Shown here in pieces: positions 8,448 through 15,892 of a stretch of 64,000 nucleotides of DNA. The position numbers and the translations under genes are program-made. The DNA is from Neisseria mucosa (GTDB lineage Bacteria; Pseudomonadota; Gammaproteobacteria; Burkholderiales; Neisseriaceae). The stretch's first letter is position 1, and each line of letters opens with the position of its first letter. The notes beneath the pieces are model-generated. The model was given only the letters and a program-made list of their open reading frames with translations. It made no database searches and was not told where the DNA came from. The stretch is from the NCBI GenBank assembly GCA_003028315.1, contig CP028150.1:496001-560000 (forward strand). The letters run 5' to 3'.

Positions 8448-9839
8448 ATGGCTGAAACAATGAAAAAACAGGCGGATTCGCCTGATTTGGTGTACGGTTT
8501 GGAGGATAAACCGCCATTCGGAAATGCCTTATTAAGCGCGATAACGCATCTTCTGGCGATTTTTGTGCCGATGATTACGCCCGCGCTGATTGTGGGCGGC
8601 GCGCTGGAATTGCCGGTGGAGATGACGGCGTATCTCGTGTCGATGGCGATGGTGGCGTCGGGTGTCGGCACTTATTTGCAGGTCAACCGCTTCGGACCGG
8701 TCGGTTCGGGGATGCTGTCTATCCAGTCGGTGAATTTCTCGTTCGTTACCGTCATGATTGCGCTCGGCGCGGGGATGAAAGAGGGCGGTTTGACTAAGGA
8801 TGCGATGATTTCGACGCTGTTGGGCGTATCGTTTGTCGGCGCGTTTTTGGTGTGCTTCTCGGCATGGCTTCTGCCGTATTTGAAGAAAGTGATTACGCCG
8901 ACAGTCAGCGGCGTAGTCGTGATGCTGATTGGCTTGAGTTTGGTACACGTCGGCATTACTGATTTCGGCGGTGGCTTCGGCGCGAAGACGAGCGACACGT
9001 TCGGCTCGATGGAAAACTTGGGACTGGCGTCGCTGGTGTTGCTGATTGTGTTGATATTCAACTGCATGAAAAATCCGCTGCTGCGTATGAGCGGCATCGC
9101 AGTCGGGCTGATTGTCGGCTACATTGTCGCGCTGTTTTTGGGCAAGGTAGACTTTTCCGCGCTGCAAAACCTGCCGCTGGTTACGCTGCCCGTACCGTTT
9201 AAATATGGCTTTGCTTTCGACTGGCACGCATTTATTGTGGCGGGCGCGATTTTCCTGTTGAGCGTATTTGAAGCGGTCGGCGATTTGACTGCGACGGCAA
9301 TGGTGTCCGACCAGCCGATTGAAGGCGAGGAATACACCAAACGCCTGCGCGGCGGCGTGTTGGCGGACGGCTTGGTATCGGTGATTGCGACGGCTTTGGG
9401 TTCGCTGCCGCTGACCACCTTCGCGCAAAACAACGGCGTGATTCAGATGACCGGCGTGGCTTCGCGCCATGTGGGCAAATATATTGCCGTGATTTTGGTG
9501 TTGCTGGGTTTGTTCCCCGTCGTCGGACGCGCGTTTACGACGATTCCGAGTCCGGTTCTCGGCGGCGCGATGGTTTTGATGTTCGGCTTGATTGCGATTG
9601 CGGGCGTGCGGATTTTGGTCAGCCACGGCATCCGCAGGCGCGAAGCGGTAATTGCGGCGACTTCGGTCGGTCTGGGCTTGGGCGTGGCGTTTGAGCCGGA
9701 AGTGTTTAAGAACCTGCCCGTCTTGTTCCAAAACTCCATTTCCGCCGGCGGCATCACGGCAGTTATCCTGAACCTGCTTTTGCCGGAAGATAAAACCGAT
9801 AAGGTCGTCAAAATCGATACCGAGGGGCTGGAGCATTAA
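8448..9839 (+). CDS. Xanthine/uracil permease family (NCS2) transporter
   Basis: A 463-residue inner-membrane nucleobase:cation symporter of the NCS2 family with the expected hydrophobic segments throughout. Family features include PALIVGGAL in an early helix, the FGPVGSGMLSIQSVNFSF stretch, the FEAVGDLTATAMVSDQPI motif (helix 8 acidic residue) and the PLTTFAQNNGVIQMTGVASR motif (helix 10). These resemble the xanthine-type XanP/PbuX group more than UraA, so xanthine is the likelier substrate, by inference. A TTG at 8424 lies in frame, but the ATG at 8448 is preferred because AGAAAG sits just before it. Confidence 0.85.
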   Translation: MAETMKKQADSPDLVYGLEDKPPFGNALLSAITHLLAIFVPMITPALIVGGALELPVEMTAYLVSMAMVASGVGTYLQVNRFGPVGSGMLSIQSVNFSFVTVMIALGAGMKEGGLTKDAMISTLLGVSFVGAFLVCFSAWLLPYLKKVITPTVSGVVVMLIGLSLVHVGITDFGGGFGAKTSDTFGSMENLGLASLVLLIVLIFNCMKNPLLRMSGIAVGLIVGYIVALFLGKVDFSALQNLPLVTLPVPFKYGFAFDWHAFIVAGAIFLLSVFEAVGDLTATAMVSDQPIEGEEYTKRLRGGVLADGLVSVIATALGSLPLTTFAQNNGVIQMTGVASRHVGKYIAVILVLLGLFPVVGRAFTTIPSPVLGGAMVLMFGLIAIAGVRILVSHGIRRREAVIAATSVGLGLGVAFEPEVFKNLPVLFQNSISAGGITAVILNLLLPEDKTDKVVKIDTEGLEH

Positions 9840-9854
9840 GCTTCAAGCGTAAAC

Positions 9855-9894
9855 AAAAAGGTCGTCTGAAATTTGATTTTCAGACGACCTTTTT
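9855..9894. terminator. DUS inverted-pair hairpin
   Basis: AAAAAGGTCGTCTGAAAT pairs with its complement, ending in TTTTT. It is 15 bp after the permease stop and immediately before the first cassette promoter. Confidence 0.78.
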
Positions 9895-9961
9895 GATAAT
9901 CCTATTACATAAATATGACATTCGTGGAATAATCCGAAAACTTTAAAAAGCAGGCAACAAT
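9895..9961 (+). promoter_or_regulatory. Cassette promoter region, copy 1
   Basis: This leader is nearly identical to those at 11706-11773 and 15825-15892. It contains TTACAT, 17 bp, AATAAT as a possible -35/-10 pair, then an ACTTTAAAAA block and a weak AGG ribosome site before the ATG. Conservation across three copies, whose downstream genes diverge in their 3' parts, argues that it is functional. Confidence 0.5.
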
Positions 9962-10897
9962 ATGATTAAAAATAAGAAAATAATTTTTACGATTTTAATT
10001 TTAGTTATCTCTTTCTCAATTTATTTTTTCAGCAATTACCGTATCTTCTTCTCCCCTTTTGAAATCCTCAGCAACAAAACCATAGAACAGAATCTGCAAG
10101 GGATTTGCGTGGATGAGGGAAGGAAATTGAGCAAGGAAGAGTTGCTGAGACGGGCTTTGGTCAGCTATTTCGCACATGAGTCGTCGGGGCAGTATTTCGA
10201 TGACCCATCTGACTACGCCTGGAAGGACAGATGCCCCACGGAGAAATCGTGTCAGTTGTATATGATGCCGGCCATCGAGATGGGGGATTATATCTTTGAC
10301 AAAGAAAAAAGAATCTCGCTATTAAAGGCAAGGAATAACGGAGTTACATTCAGCAGGGCGGATCATTTTTTTCCAAAAAATGTCCGCTACCAATCGCACA
10401 AGCTGCCCTTCGGGTTTTATGCCTCAAACAGGTTCAGTTCTTTTTACCCTTATGACTGCTGCGGTATCAAGGAAAAGTCAGAGTTGTTGAAATCTGATTA
10501 TCCGTTCAATGGTACACCCGAATTATTGGAACAAAGAGGGCTGGGAAATTATTTTTTGGATTTAAAAATAGTAAGCGAAGGAATGAATGTTTATTATCAT
10601 AGATATATTGTTAATAATTGTGGACAATATATTCCTGATAAATATTCTTCCGTGCAAGGAAATTATACTAAATATATGACAACTTCCTATGGATTTTATC
10701 TGCCGCAAGATTTTATTCAAATTGTTTCCGAAATTCCTATTGGCTGTTGGAAATGGAATTATGGTAAACCTGATAATTCTACCATAAATTCTCTAACAAA
10801 ATCATTTGATTATATGTTTCATTACCAAACTCTTTGGGATGGTAATGATTTTTACAGTTGCCTAAGAACCCTTAAATTACGCGAGGAAATACAATAA
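9962..10897 (+). CDS. Membrane-anchored Cys-rich protein, cassette paralogue 1
   Basis: A 311-residue protein that I do not recognise. Residues 4-24 form one hydrophobic segment after a KNKK stretch: an uncleaved anchor or signal peptide, with no lipobox, so the rest probably faces the periplasm. Conserved cysteine motifs include GICVDEGRK, CPTEKSC, YDCCGI, NNCG, IGC and FYSC, suggesting disulfides. The first 200 residues are almost identical to paralogue 2 at DNA level, while the last third diverges. The stop overlaps the ATG of a 13-codon relic (TAATG) that resembles the start of the RTX gene region at 16816. Partner or immunity protein of an RTX toxin is inference from this coupling. Base composition is far more AT-rich than the flanks. 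Confidence 0.7.
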   Translation: MIKNKKIIFTILILVISFSIYFFSNYRIFFSPFEILSNKTIEQNLQGICVDEGRKLSKEELLRRALVSYFAHESSGQYFDDPSDYAWKDRCPTEKSCQLYMMPAIEMGDYIFDKEKRISLLKARNNGVTFSRADHFFPKNVRYQSHKLPFGFYASNRFSSFYPYDCCGIKEKSELLKSDYPFNGTPELLEQRGLGNYFLDLKIVSEGMNVYYHRYIVNNCGQYIPDKYSSVQGNYTKYMTTSYGFYLPQDFIQIVSEIPIGCWKWNYGKPDNSTINSLTKSFDYMFHYQTLWDGNDFYSCLRTLKLREEIQ

Positions 10898-10938
10898 TGT
10901 CTCAAACTAAAAAATTTGTTTTGGATTTGTCATGTTAA
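10897..10938 (+). pseudogene. Relic of a coupled downstream gene start (13 codons)
   Basis: The reading starts at an ATG overlapping the stop of cassette paralogue 1 and runs MSQTKKFVLDLSC before a stop. The same start with a longer tail occurs at 12722, and a similar start (MNQYKFFELDLN) opens the coupled frame before the RTX gene at 16816. I read it as the 5' stump of a lost RTX-type gene. The 217-residue ORF at 10932 begins within its last codons. Confidence 0.55.
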
Positions 10939-11585
10939 AAAATAAAATCATTATATATTCATTTTCTGTATTAGTATTTACGCTAATATTTTTTCTTTTG
11001 TTTAGATTGAAATATTATTTTGTTTTAGATGATTATTATAACAGATATAACTCTGATATTAGTTACATAAATTCAGAAGAAGTAAGCCGTTTATATGAGA
11101 AAAAACAATACGATTACTCTTGTGGTTTGATTACTATATATACTACATATTCTAGCGATAATAGCGCACATAATCTATGCTTAAACTCTAAGGTTAAATT
11201 TTCATCTAATACTATTGAAAAAAAACTATCGAATTGTGAGATAGTTACTGATAATTTTATGGGAAAAGAATATTTATTTTATAGAACTAAGTATACATTT
11301 AAAAATGATATTGATAGCATTTGGGGAACTTTAAATATTAATTACTTCTCTGCTGGAAATGATGCAAAGAATGATGCAAATTTTTCATATTATTCATTAA
11401 TACATAATATGAATACAACATCGGCAGATGGAGGAGGAGAATTCTTATTGAAAGATATTAATATTAAACAGAAAACTAGAATTTGGAAGTCTGTTAATAT
11501 TTATGGGGTGGAAGGTAAATACACTAAAGATGATTTTTCAAATTGCTCTAGTGTTATATCTTCTGATAAATTATTTGTTAATTAA
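10932..11585 (+). CDS. Hypothetical membrane-anchored protein (217 aa)
   Basis: Not recognised. Residues 1-25 are a lysine-started hydrophobic segment (MLKNKIIIYSFSVLVFTLIF), so the protein is probably anchored in the inner membrane with a periplasmic domain of about 190 residues rich in Asn, Ser and Tyr. Cysteines occur in YDYSCGL, HNLCLN, SNCE and SNCSS. It resembles the neighbouring cassette proteins in layout but not clearly in sequence. Its ATG lies inside the relic at 10897-10938 and no good ribosome site precedes it, so expression may depend on coupling to the upstream gene. AT-rich like the whole island. Confidence 0.55.
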   Translation: MLKNKIIIYSFSVLVFTLIFFLLFRLKYYFVLDDYYNRYNSDISYINSEEVSRLYEKKQYDYSCGLITIYTTYSSDNSAHNLCLNSKVKFSSNTIEKKLSNCEIVTDNFMGKEYLFYRTKYTFKNDIDSIWGTLNINYFSAGNDAKNDANFSYYSLIHNMNTTSADGGGEFLLKDINIKQKTRIWKSVNIYGVEGKYTKDDFSNCSSVISSDKLFVN

Positions 11586-11587
11586 TA

Positions 11588-11673
11588 AGCAAGCATAGCC
11601 TGTATAGAGTCTCTGTTTCACTAGATAGGATGTATGCGAAACTGACGCACGCGGTTGTTTGGATTTGATATTG
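11588..11673. repeat. Island repeat R, copy 1
   Basis: About 86 bp with the core TAGATAGGATGTATGCG and GGTTGTTTGGATTT. Related copies are at 14582-14672 and 15716-15792. Each precedes an uptake-sequence copy and the next cassette's leader. No coding capacity is seen; it may be the homology that drives cassette duplication. Confidence 0.75.
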
Positions 11674-11705
11674 AAAGGTCGTCTGAAAATTTCAGACGAC
11701 CTTTT
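11674..11705. terminator. DUS inverted-pair hairpin between cassettes
   Basis: GAAAGGTCGTCTGAAA is followed directly by TTTCAGACGACCTTTT. It separates the 217-aa gene from the leader of cassette 2. Confidence 0.72.
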
Positions 11706-11773
11706 CAGTAATCTTATTGCATAAACATGACATTCGTAGAATAATCCGCAAACTTTAAAAATCAGGTAACTAT
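11706..11773 (+). promoter_or_regulatory. Cassette promoter region, copy 2
   Basis: Near-identical to the copies before 9962 and 15893: TTGCAT, 17 bp, AATAAT, then AAACTTTAAAAATCAGG and the ATG. See copy 1. Confidence 0.5.
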
Positions 11774-12700
11774 ATGATTAAAAATAATAAAATAATTTTA
11801 GCGATTTTAACTTCAGTTATCTTGTTCTCAATTTATTTTTTCAACAATTACTGTATCTTCTTTTCCCCTTTTGAAATCCTCAGCAACAAAACCATAGAAC
11901 AGAACCTGCAAGGGATTTGCGTGGATGAGGGCAGAAAGTTGAGTAAGGAAGAGTTGCTGAGACGGGCTTTGGTCAGCTATTTCGCGCATGAGTCGTCGGG
12001 GCAGTACTTTGAAGATACGTCTGATGGTGCATGGAAGGACAGATGCCCCACGGAGAAATCGTGTCAGTTGTATATGATGCCCGCTATCGAGATGGGGGAT
12101 TATATCTTTGACAAGGAAAAAAGAATCTCGCTATTAAAGGCAAGGAATAATGGAGTTACATTCAGCAGGGCGGATCAGTTTTTCCCAAAAAATGTCCGCT
12201 ACCAATCGCACAATCTGCCCTTCGGGTTTTATGCCTCAAACAGGTTCAGTTCTTTTTACCCTTATGACTGCTGCGGTATCAAGGAAAAGTCAGAGTTGTT
12301 GAAATCTGATTATCCGTTCAATGGCACACCCGATTTATTGGAACAAAGAGGGTTAGGAAATTATTTTTTGGATTTAAAAATAATTAATTTAAATTTAACA
12401 GATAAAATGGAAGTATATTATATGAGATATATCATAAATAATTGTGGATTATATCTTCCTGAAAAATATTCTTCTGTAAAAGGCGATTATACAAAGCATA
12501 TGACTACAGATTATGGTTTTCATATTAATGAAAATTGGATTCAGGTGGTTACAGAAATTCCTGTTGGCTGTAGAAAATGGAGTAATGGAAAACCTGATGA
12601 TTCTGTAACGCGTTTACTTTTTAAAAGATTGGATTATATTTTCAACTACCAAACCATTTGGAATGGTAATGATTTTTACAGTTGTCCTAAGGACTCTTAA
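11774..12700 (+). CDS. Membrane-anchored Cys-rich protein, cassette paralogue 2
   Basis: A 308-residue paralogue of the protein at 9962. Residues 1-200 are almost identical (same anchor, GICVDEGRK, CPTEKSC, YDCCGI), then similarity falls to moderate in the C-terminal third, where NNCG, VGC and FYSC are kept. Near the 3' end, compared with paralogue 1, one extra base shifts the frame and causes an early stop (ending CPKDS), so the TAATG overlap with the following relic is lost and 21 bp separate them. Function unknown; the sharp change from identity to divergence suggests gene conversion or cassette recombination. Confidence 0.7.
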   Translation: MIKNNKIILAILTSVILFSIYFFNNYCIFFSPFEILSNKTIEQNLQGICVDEGRKLSKEELLRRALVSYFAHESSGQYFEDTSDGAWKDRCPTEKSCQLYMMPAIEMGDYIFDKEKRISLLKARNNGVTFSRADQFFPKNVRYQSHNLPFGFYASNRFSSFYPYDCCGIKEKSELLKSDYPFNGTPDLLEQRGLGNYFLDLKIINLNLTDKMEVYYMRYIINNCGLYLPEKYSSVKGDYTKHMTTDYGFHINENWIQVVTEIPVGCRKWSNGKPDDSVTRLLFKRLDYIFNYQTIWNGNDFYSCPKDS

Positions 12701-12721
12701 ATTACACGAGAAAATGCAATA

Positions 12722-12820
12722 ATGTCTCAAACTAAAAAATTTGTTTTGGATTTGTCTGGAAATTATACAAGCGAAGTATTGTATGAGATGTATTCATTTG
12801 GTTGTTTAGGTTTAGTGTAG
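12722..12820 (+). pseudogene. Relic of a coupled gene start (32 codons)
   Basis: The reading begins MSQTKKFVLDLSGNYTSEVL and stops after 32 codons. The first 12 codons equal the relic at 10897 and the layout matches the MNQYKFFELDLNTNYANKVL start at 16816. It marks the former 5' end of a larger gene, presumably of the RTX type, after cassette paralogue 2. Confidence 0.55.
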
Positions 12821-12988
12821 AAATGTTGTTTGAAAATTCCTGATGACCTTTTATATCAGAAATATAACCACTGGGTAAAAACGCTTTGTCTTTTTATTCC
12901 ATTTTTATAGAATATTTCAAGCTGATAGATATTTGATTATCCTAATGATCAATTGGGCAATTTTATTGTTAGATATGATGGAACGGTT
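12821..12988. other. Gap with eroded coding sequence
   Basis: No intact gene. From 12929 a frame open to 13108 reads IFDYPNDQLGNFIVRYDGTV before the ATG at 12989, and its last part is shared with the copy before 13787. This may be the tail of a deleted larger gene. Confidence 0.4.
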
Positions 12989-13108
12989 ATGGCGGCGGTT
13001 GCTTATTACATTTTTATTTTAATCATCGGAATTATTCCTGGGTTTAGGATTGGGGCAAGGTTTTACAGAAAAAGGCATTCGGAAAGAAAGAGAAAGGTAA
13101 GGACTTAA
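12989..13108 (+). CDS. Small hydrophobic peptide, copy 1 (39 aa) or C-terminal relic
   Basis: From ATG 12989 the frame encodes 39 residues: a transmembrane segment (YYIFILIIGIIPGF) followed by a strongly basic tail (RKRHSERKRKVRT). A near-identical 39-residue frame occurs at 13787-13906, also 3 bp before a 180-residue paralogue. Conservation begins upstream of the ATG (FIVRYDGTV / FIVRRDGRV), so it could instead be the conserved C-terminus of a lost larger protein. Not recognised as a known family. Confidence 0.4.
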   Translation: MAAVAYYIFILIIGIIPGFRIGARFYRKRHSERKRKVRT

Positions 13109-13111
13109 ATT

Positions 13112-13654
13112 ATGATTGGTATTCTTCTCCTGATTCTTCATATTATTGTCTTTGTGTCAATCGGGTTTGTTCTTGGTGCAATATTTGAATGGCAGAATAC
13201 AAAATGGAATATTCTTCATTCTAATAAAAAGAGAAAAATATTTTATATTTTAGGGATGGTTATTGGCTTTGTTTTGATGTTTGGAGATGAGCTGATTGGG
13301 GAGATTCAAATGAAAAATATCTGCAATTCAAATAAAATGGTTTTTGTTTTCCCTATTGAAGATTTTAAACATAAAGATCTAATAGAGTTAGATAGTAAGT
13401 ATCTAAAATTAAAAGGAAGTGCTGTTCCTGTACGTTATTATGTTCGTAAGTATGGGGGTGATGATAAAAAAATTTATATTATTTCTAAATCTTATATGGC
13501 ATCTGGGGGGTGGGTTTCACGTTTAAATGACTCCGTAATTGGAAGTTCAATTGGTCCAATGTGGATTTCAGATTGGAATAAACATTGTAATTCTATGGAT
13601 TATAAAAGACTAAAAGATTTATATGATGTTAAAATCATTAATTTAAATAATTAA
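13112..13654 (+). CDS. Two-TM membrane protein, paralogue 1 (180 aa)
   Basis: Not recognised. Two hydrophobic helices (about residues 4-25 and 44-62) flank a short charged loop, and a C-terminal domain of about 110 residues follows with MASGGWVSRLND and a single late cysteine. The paralogue at 13910 shares the same plan (FGDELIG / FFDELIG at the end of helix 2, KGGWISKVLNGAVGG). It begins 3 bp after the 39-codon frame, implying co-transcription. Small paired membrane proteins like these are often immunity proteins, but here that is only inference. Confidence 0.55.
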   Translation: MIGILLLILHIIVFVSIGFVLGAIFEWQNTKWNILHSNKKRKIFYILGMVIGFVLMFGDELIGEIQMKNICNSNKMVFVFPIEDFKHKDLIELDSKYLKLKGSAVPVRYYVRKYGGDDKKIYIISKSYMASGGWVSRLNDSVIGSSIGPMWISDWNKHCNSMDYKRLKDLYDVKIINLNN

Positions 13655-13668
13655 ATTTAAGAAATATT

Positions 13669-13770
13669 ATGAGTCAGATTTAGGGAATTTATATTAGCTC
13701 GTTGCTAGCTGATGCAGTTTATACGGATATTCAAAAACTTAGAGATAATAGTGCTCGGATTTATTGTTAG
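13669..13770 (+). pseudogene. Relic with internal stop (MSQI-stop-GIYISSLLADAVYTDI)
   Basis: Starts at ATG 13669, has a TAG as fifth codon, then continues in frame ISSLLADAVYTDIQKLRDN to a second stop at 13770. The LADAVYTDI stretch looks like the N-terminus of a larger enzyme-like effector, but this is a weak resemblance. Another truncated gene start after a small-membrane-protein gene, paralleling the relics at 10897 and 12722. Confidence 0.4.
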
Positions 13771-13786
13771 ACGTGATGGAAGGGTT

Positions 13787-13906
13787 ATGACAGCGGTTAC
13801 TTATTACATTTTTATTTTAGTCATTGGAATTATTCCTGGGTTTAGGATTGGGGCAAGGTTTTACAGAAAAAGGCACTCGGAAAGAAAGAGAAAGGTAAGG
13901 ACTTAA
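13787..13906 (+). CDS. Small hydrophobic peptide, copy 2 (39 aa) or C-terminal relic
   Basis: Paralogue of 12989-13108 with the same length from ATG 13787: one membrane segment then RKRHSERKRKVRT. A longer in-frame start at 13712 exists, but upstream similarity with copy 1 fades before it, and it overlaps the relic at 13669 in another frame. It ends 3 bp before the next gene. Confidence 0.4.
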   Translation: MTAVTYYIFILVIGIIPGFRIGARFYRKRHSERKRKVRT

Positions 13907-13909
13907 ATT

Positions 13910-14449
13910 ATGATAGGTATTCTTCTCCTGATTTTTCATATTATTGTTTTTGGGGCAGTTGGGTTTGTGCTTGGTGTGGCATTTGAGTGGCAGTATGCAA
14001 AGCAGAATACTCTACTTGATTGTAAAAAAACAAAGTTATATCTCTTTATAAGTCTCATTTTGGGATTTGGATTTATGTTCTTTGATGAACTAATAGGATT
14101 GATTCAGTTTGAAAAATTATGTAATCAATCCAGTATTGTATTTCTGCATAATCCTAATGAGATAAAAAATAAGGATTTAATAGAAGTAAGATATAAAAAA
14201 AGTAATGTTGGATTTTCTTTTTTAGAAATTTATTATTATAAGAGGGAATATGTTGATTCTCATGGAGAAAAATACATTATCGTTTATCCTTATGTAGCTA
14301 AAGGGGGGTGGATTTCAAAAGTATTGAATGGAGCTGTAGGGGGAGAGAAAACGCCTTTTCTCTTCTCTAATAGGTACTGTAATCTTCATTATATCAACTC
14401 AATTGATAAGTTATATAATTTTAATATAGTCAAAGAGATTGATTTTTAA
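13910..14449 (+). CDS. Two-TM membrane protein, paralogue 2 (179 aa)
   Basis: Paralogue of the gene at 13112: the first 25 residues are closely similar (MIGILLL...FGAVGFVLGVAFEWQ), a second helix ends in FDELIG, and the C-terminal domain has diverged while keeping a GGW turn. As in the cassette family upstream, the 5' part is conserved and the 3' part variable. Function unknown. Preceded by the 39-codon frame with 3 bp spacing. Confidence 0.55.
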   Translation: MIGILLLIFHIIVFGAVGFVLGVAFEWQYAKQNTLLDCKKTKLYLFISLILGFGFMFFDELIGLIQFEKLCNQSSIVFLHNPNEIKNKDLIEVRYKKSNVGFSFLEIYYYKREYVDSHGEKYIIVYPYVAKGGWISKVLNGAVGGEKTPFLFSNRYCNLHYINSIDKLYNFNIVKEIDF

Positions 14450-14767
14450 ACGTATATATATTTGAAAATCATACTATGGAATTTTTATTAATACTATTAA
14501 AAATATTGTGTGGTGTGCAGTTTATACAAAAGTAACTGAAGCCGCTAATTCAGGTTTAATAGGATGAGAGACATTGTAAGGGAGAGCAAGCCGTAGCCTG
14601 CATAAAGTCTCTGTTTCATCAGATAGGATGTATGCGGAATGGACGCACGCAGTTGTTTGGATTTGGCATTATAAGGTCGTCTGAAAAAATCCTATCCTGT
14701 CTGGTAGTTCGATTGCATAATTTTACAAGTCATTTATAATACAAAAAACAAAATCAAGGATAACTAT
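14450..14767. other. Non-coding gap with repeat R copy 2 and single DUS
   Basis: No intact gene. Around 14515 the stretch TGCAGTTTATAC is shared with 13711. Repeat R follows, then a single uptake sequence at 14674-14688 without its inverted mate, and an AT-rich leader unlike the conserved cassette leader. Confidence 0.55.
14582..14672. repeat. Island repeat R, copy 2
   Basis: Related to 11588-11673 and 15716-15792 (AGCAAGC...CAGATAGGATGTATGCGG...GTTGTTTGGATTT). Confidence 0.72.
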
Positions 14768-15712
14768 ATGATTAATAATAAAAATATAATTGTGCTAATT
14801 TTAACATTAGTTATATTCATTTTAATTTTATTTCCTGTTTTCGCATTTAATTTACCTTGGATAGCATCCAAAATAGAAAAAGTATATTTGGGTATCAGTT
14901 CTTATTTTGAATCTCCAAAAGAAAAAGAATTTCGGATAAAGAAAAAAGAAGAGCAGAACAGGGAAAATTATAGGCAGCATTTTTTTTCTAAATTAATATG
15001 TAATAATCCAAGTAACGAGTTAAGTAATAGCGAATTATATGAATTAGCTATGGATGATTATTGGAAATATCAGGTTGAAAAAATTTCCGATTGGGATAAT
15101 AAAATTCAAACATTGAAAGATGAAAAATTAATACTTGATGATACTCCATATGATTTAAATAGGAAAATATGCGGGCTGAGGAATATAAATGGAGAAAAAT
15201 CTAATGAAATAAACAGTACTTGTTATCCTTGGTTATTATATGAATATAATGATTTAAATATAATTCAAAAATGGGAAAGTAAAAATTACAAGATAAGTGA
15301 TTTTAAATCATTGGTATCAAAAGAGTGGTCAGGAATTTCTTTTAATCCTTTCGAAGATAGACCTTACAAGGGAAAATATTTTAATAGAGAAACTCCTTTT
15401 GCAGTTATTCAGAGAAGCTACGATGGTGTTGTATGGTATCCCAAAGATTGTTGTCGATTGCTGGAATATTCAGAATTAAAAAGTAGTTATGATTTTGTAC
15501 ATACATTGTATCTTATAGAAAAATTTATGAGTATTGAGGAGTTGAATAAAATTAAGTTCTTAGTTATAAAAACCTATAATTTAGATCGCGCAGTTTCTTC
15601 TTATACTGGCTTAAATATGCTAGGAAGAAGTAACAATTATGCCAGTAGTGCTGTTTTATTGGCATATCCAGTTACATATTGTGGGAAAATAACACCATTC
15701 ATTAAATTTTAA
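14768..15712 (+). CDS. Membrane-anchored Cys-containing protein, divergent cassette member (314 aa)
   Basis: Not recognised. It has the same design as the three 308-311-residue proteins: a short basic start, a hydrophobic anchor at about residues 7-28, and a periplasmic domain with paired cysteines (SKLICNNPSNELSNSELYE corresponds to LQGICVDEGRKLSKEEL, and KDCCRLLEYSELK to YDCCGIKEKSEL). A charged KEKEFRIKKKEEQ stretch is inserted after the anchor. Sequence identity is otherwise low, so it is an old or recombined member. It is followed by repeat R and the leader of the last cassette. Confidence 0.6.
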   Translation: MINNKNIIVLILTLVIFILILFPVFAFNLPWIASKIEKVYLGISSYFESPKEKEFRIKKKEEQNRENYRQHFFSKLICNNPSNELSNSELYELAMDDYWKYQVEKISDWDNKIQTLKDEKLILDDTPYDLNRKICGLRNINGEKSNEINSTCYPWLLYEYNDLNIIQKWESKNYKISDFKSLVSKEWSGISFNPFEDRPYKGKYFNRETPFAVIQRSYDGVVWYPKDCCRLLEYSELKSSYDFVHTLYLIEKFMSIEELNKIKFLVIKTYNLDRAVSSYTGLNMLGRSNNYASSAVLLAYPVTYCGKITPFIKF

Positions 15713-15715
15713 TTT

Positions 15716-15792
15716 TAGCAAGCTATAGTCCCTGTTTCACTAGATAGGATGTATGCGGAATGTACGCATGAGGTTGTTTGGATTTAGTATTG
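15716..15792. repeat. Island repeat R, copy 3
   Basis: Third copy of the repeat (CTAGATAGGATGTATGCGG...GGTTGTTTGGATTTAGTATT), just before the hairpin at 15793. Confidence 0.75.
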
Positions 15793-15824
15793 AAAGGTCG
15801 TCTGAAAATTTCAGACGACCTTTT
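15793..15824. terminator. DUS inverted-pair hairpin between cassettes
   Basis: GAAAGGTCGTCTGAAA followed by TTTCAGACGACCTTTT; same arrangement as 11674-11705. Confidence 0.72.
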
Positions 15825-15892
15825 CAGTAATCCTATTGCATAAACATGACATTCATAGAATAATCCGCAAACTTTAAAAATCAGGTAACTAT
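15825..15892 (+). promoter_or_regulatory. Cassette promoter region, copy 3
   Basis: TTGCAT (15836-15841), 17 bp, AATAAT (15859-15864), then AAACTTTAAAAATCAGG and the ATG at 15893. It would drive paralogue 3 and the coupled RTX gene. Confidence 0.5.

Noticed and set aside
8532..9836. 434-residue minus-strand ORF opposite the nucleobase permease
   Set aside because: Shadow frame; the plus-strand gene has full family motifs and normal codon use.
13712..13786. Longer 64-residue form of the small peptide at 13787
   Set aside because: The extension is not shared with the sister copy and overlaps a relic in another frame.
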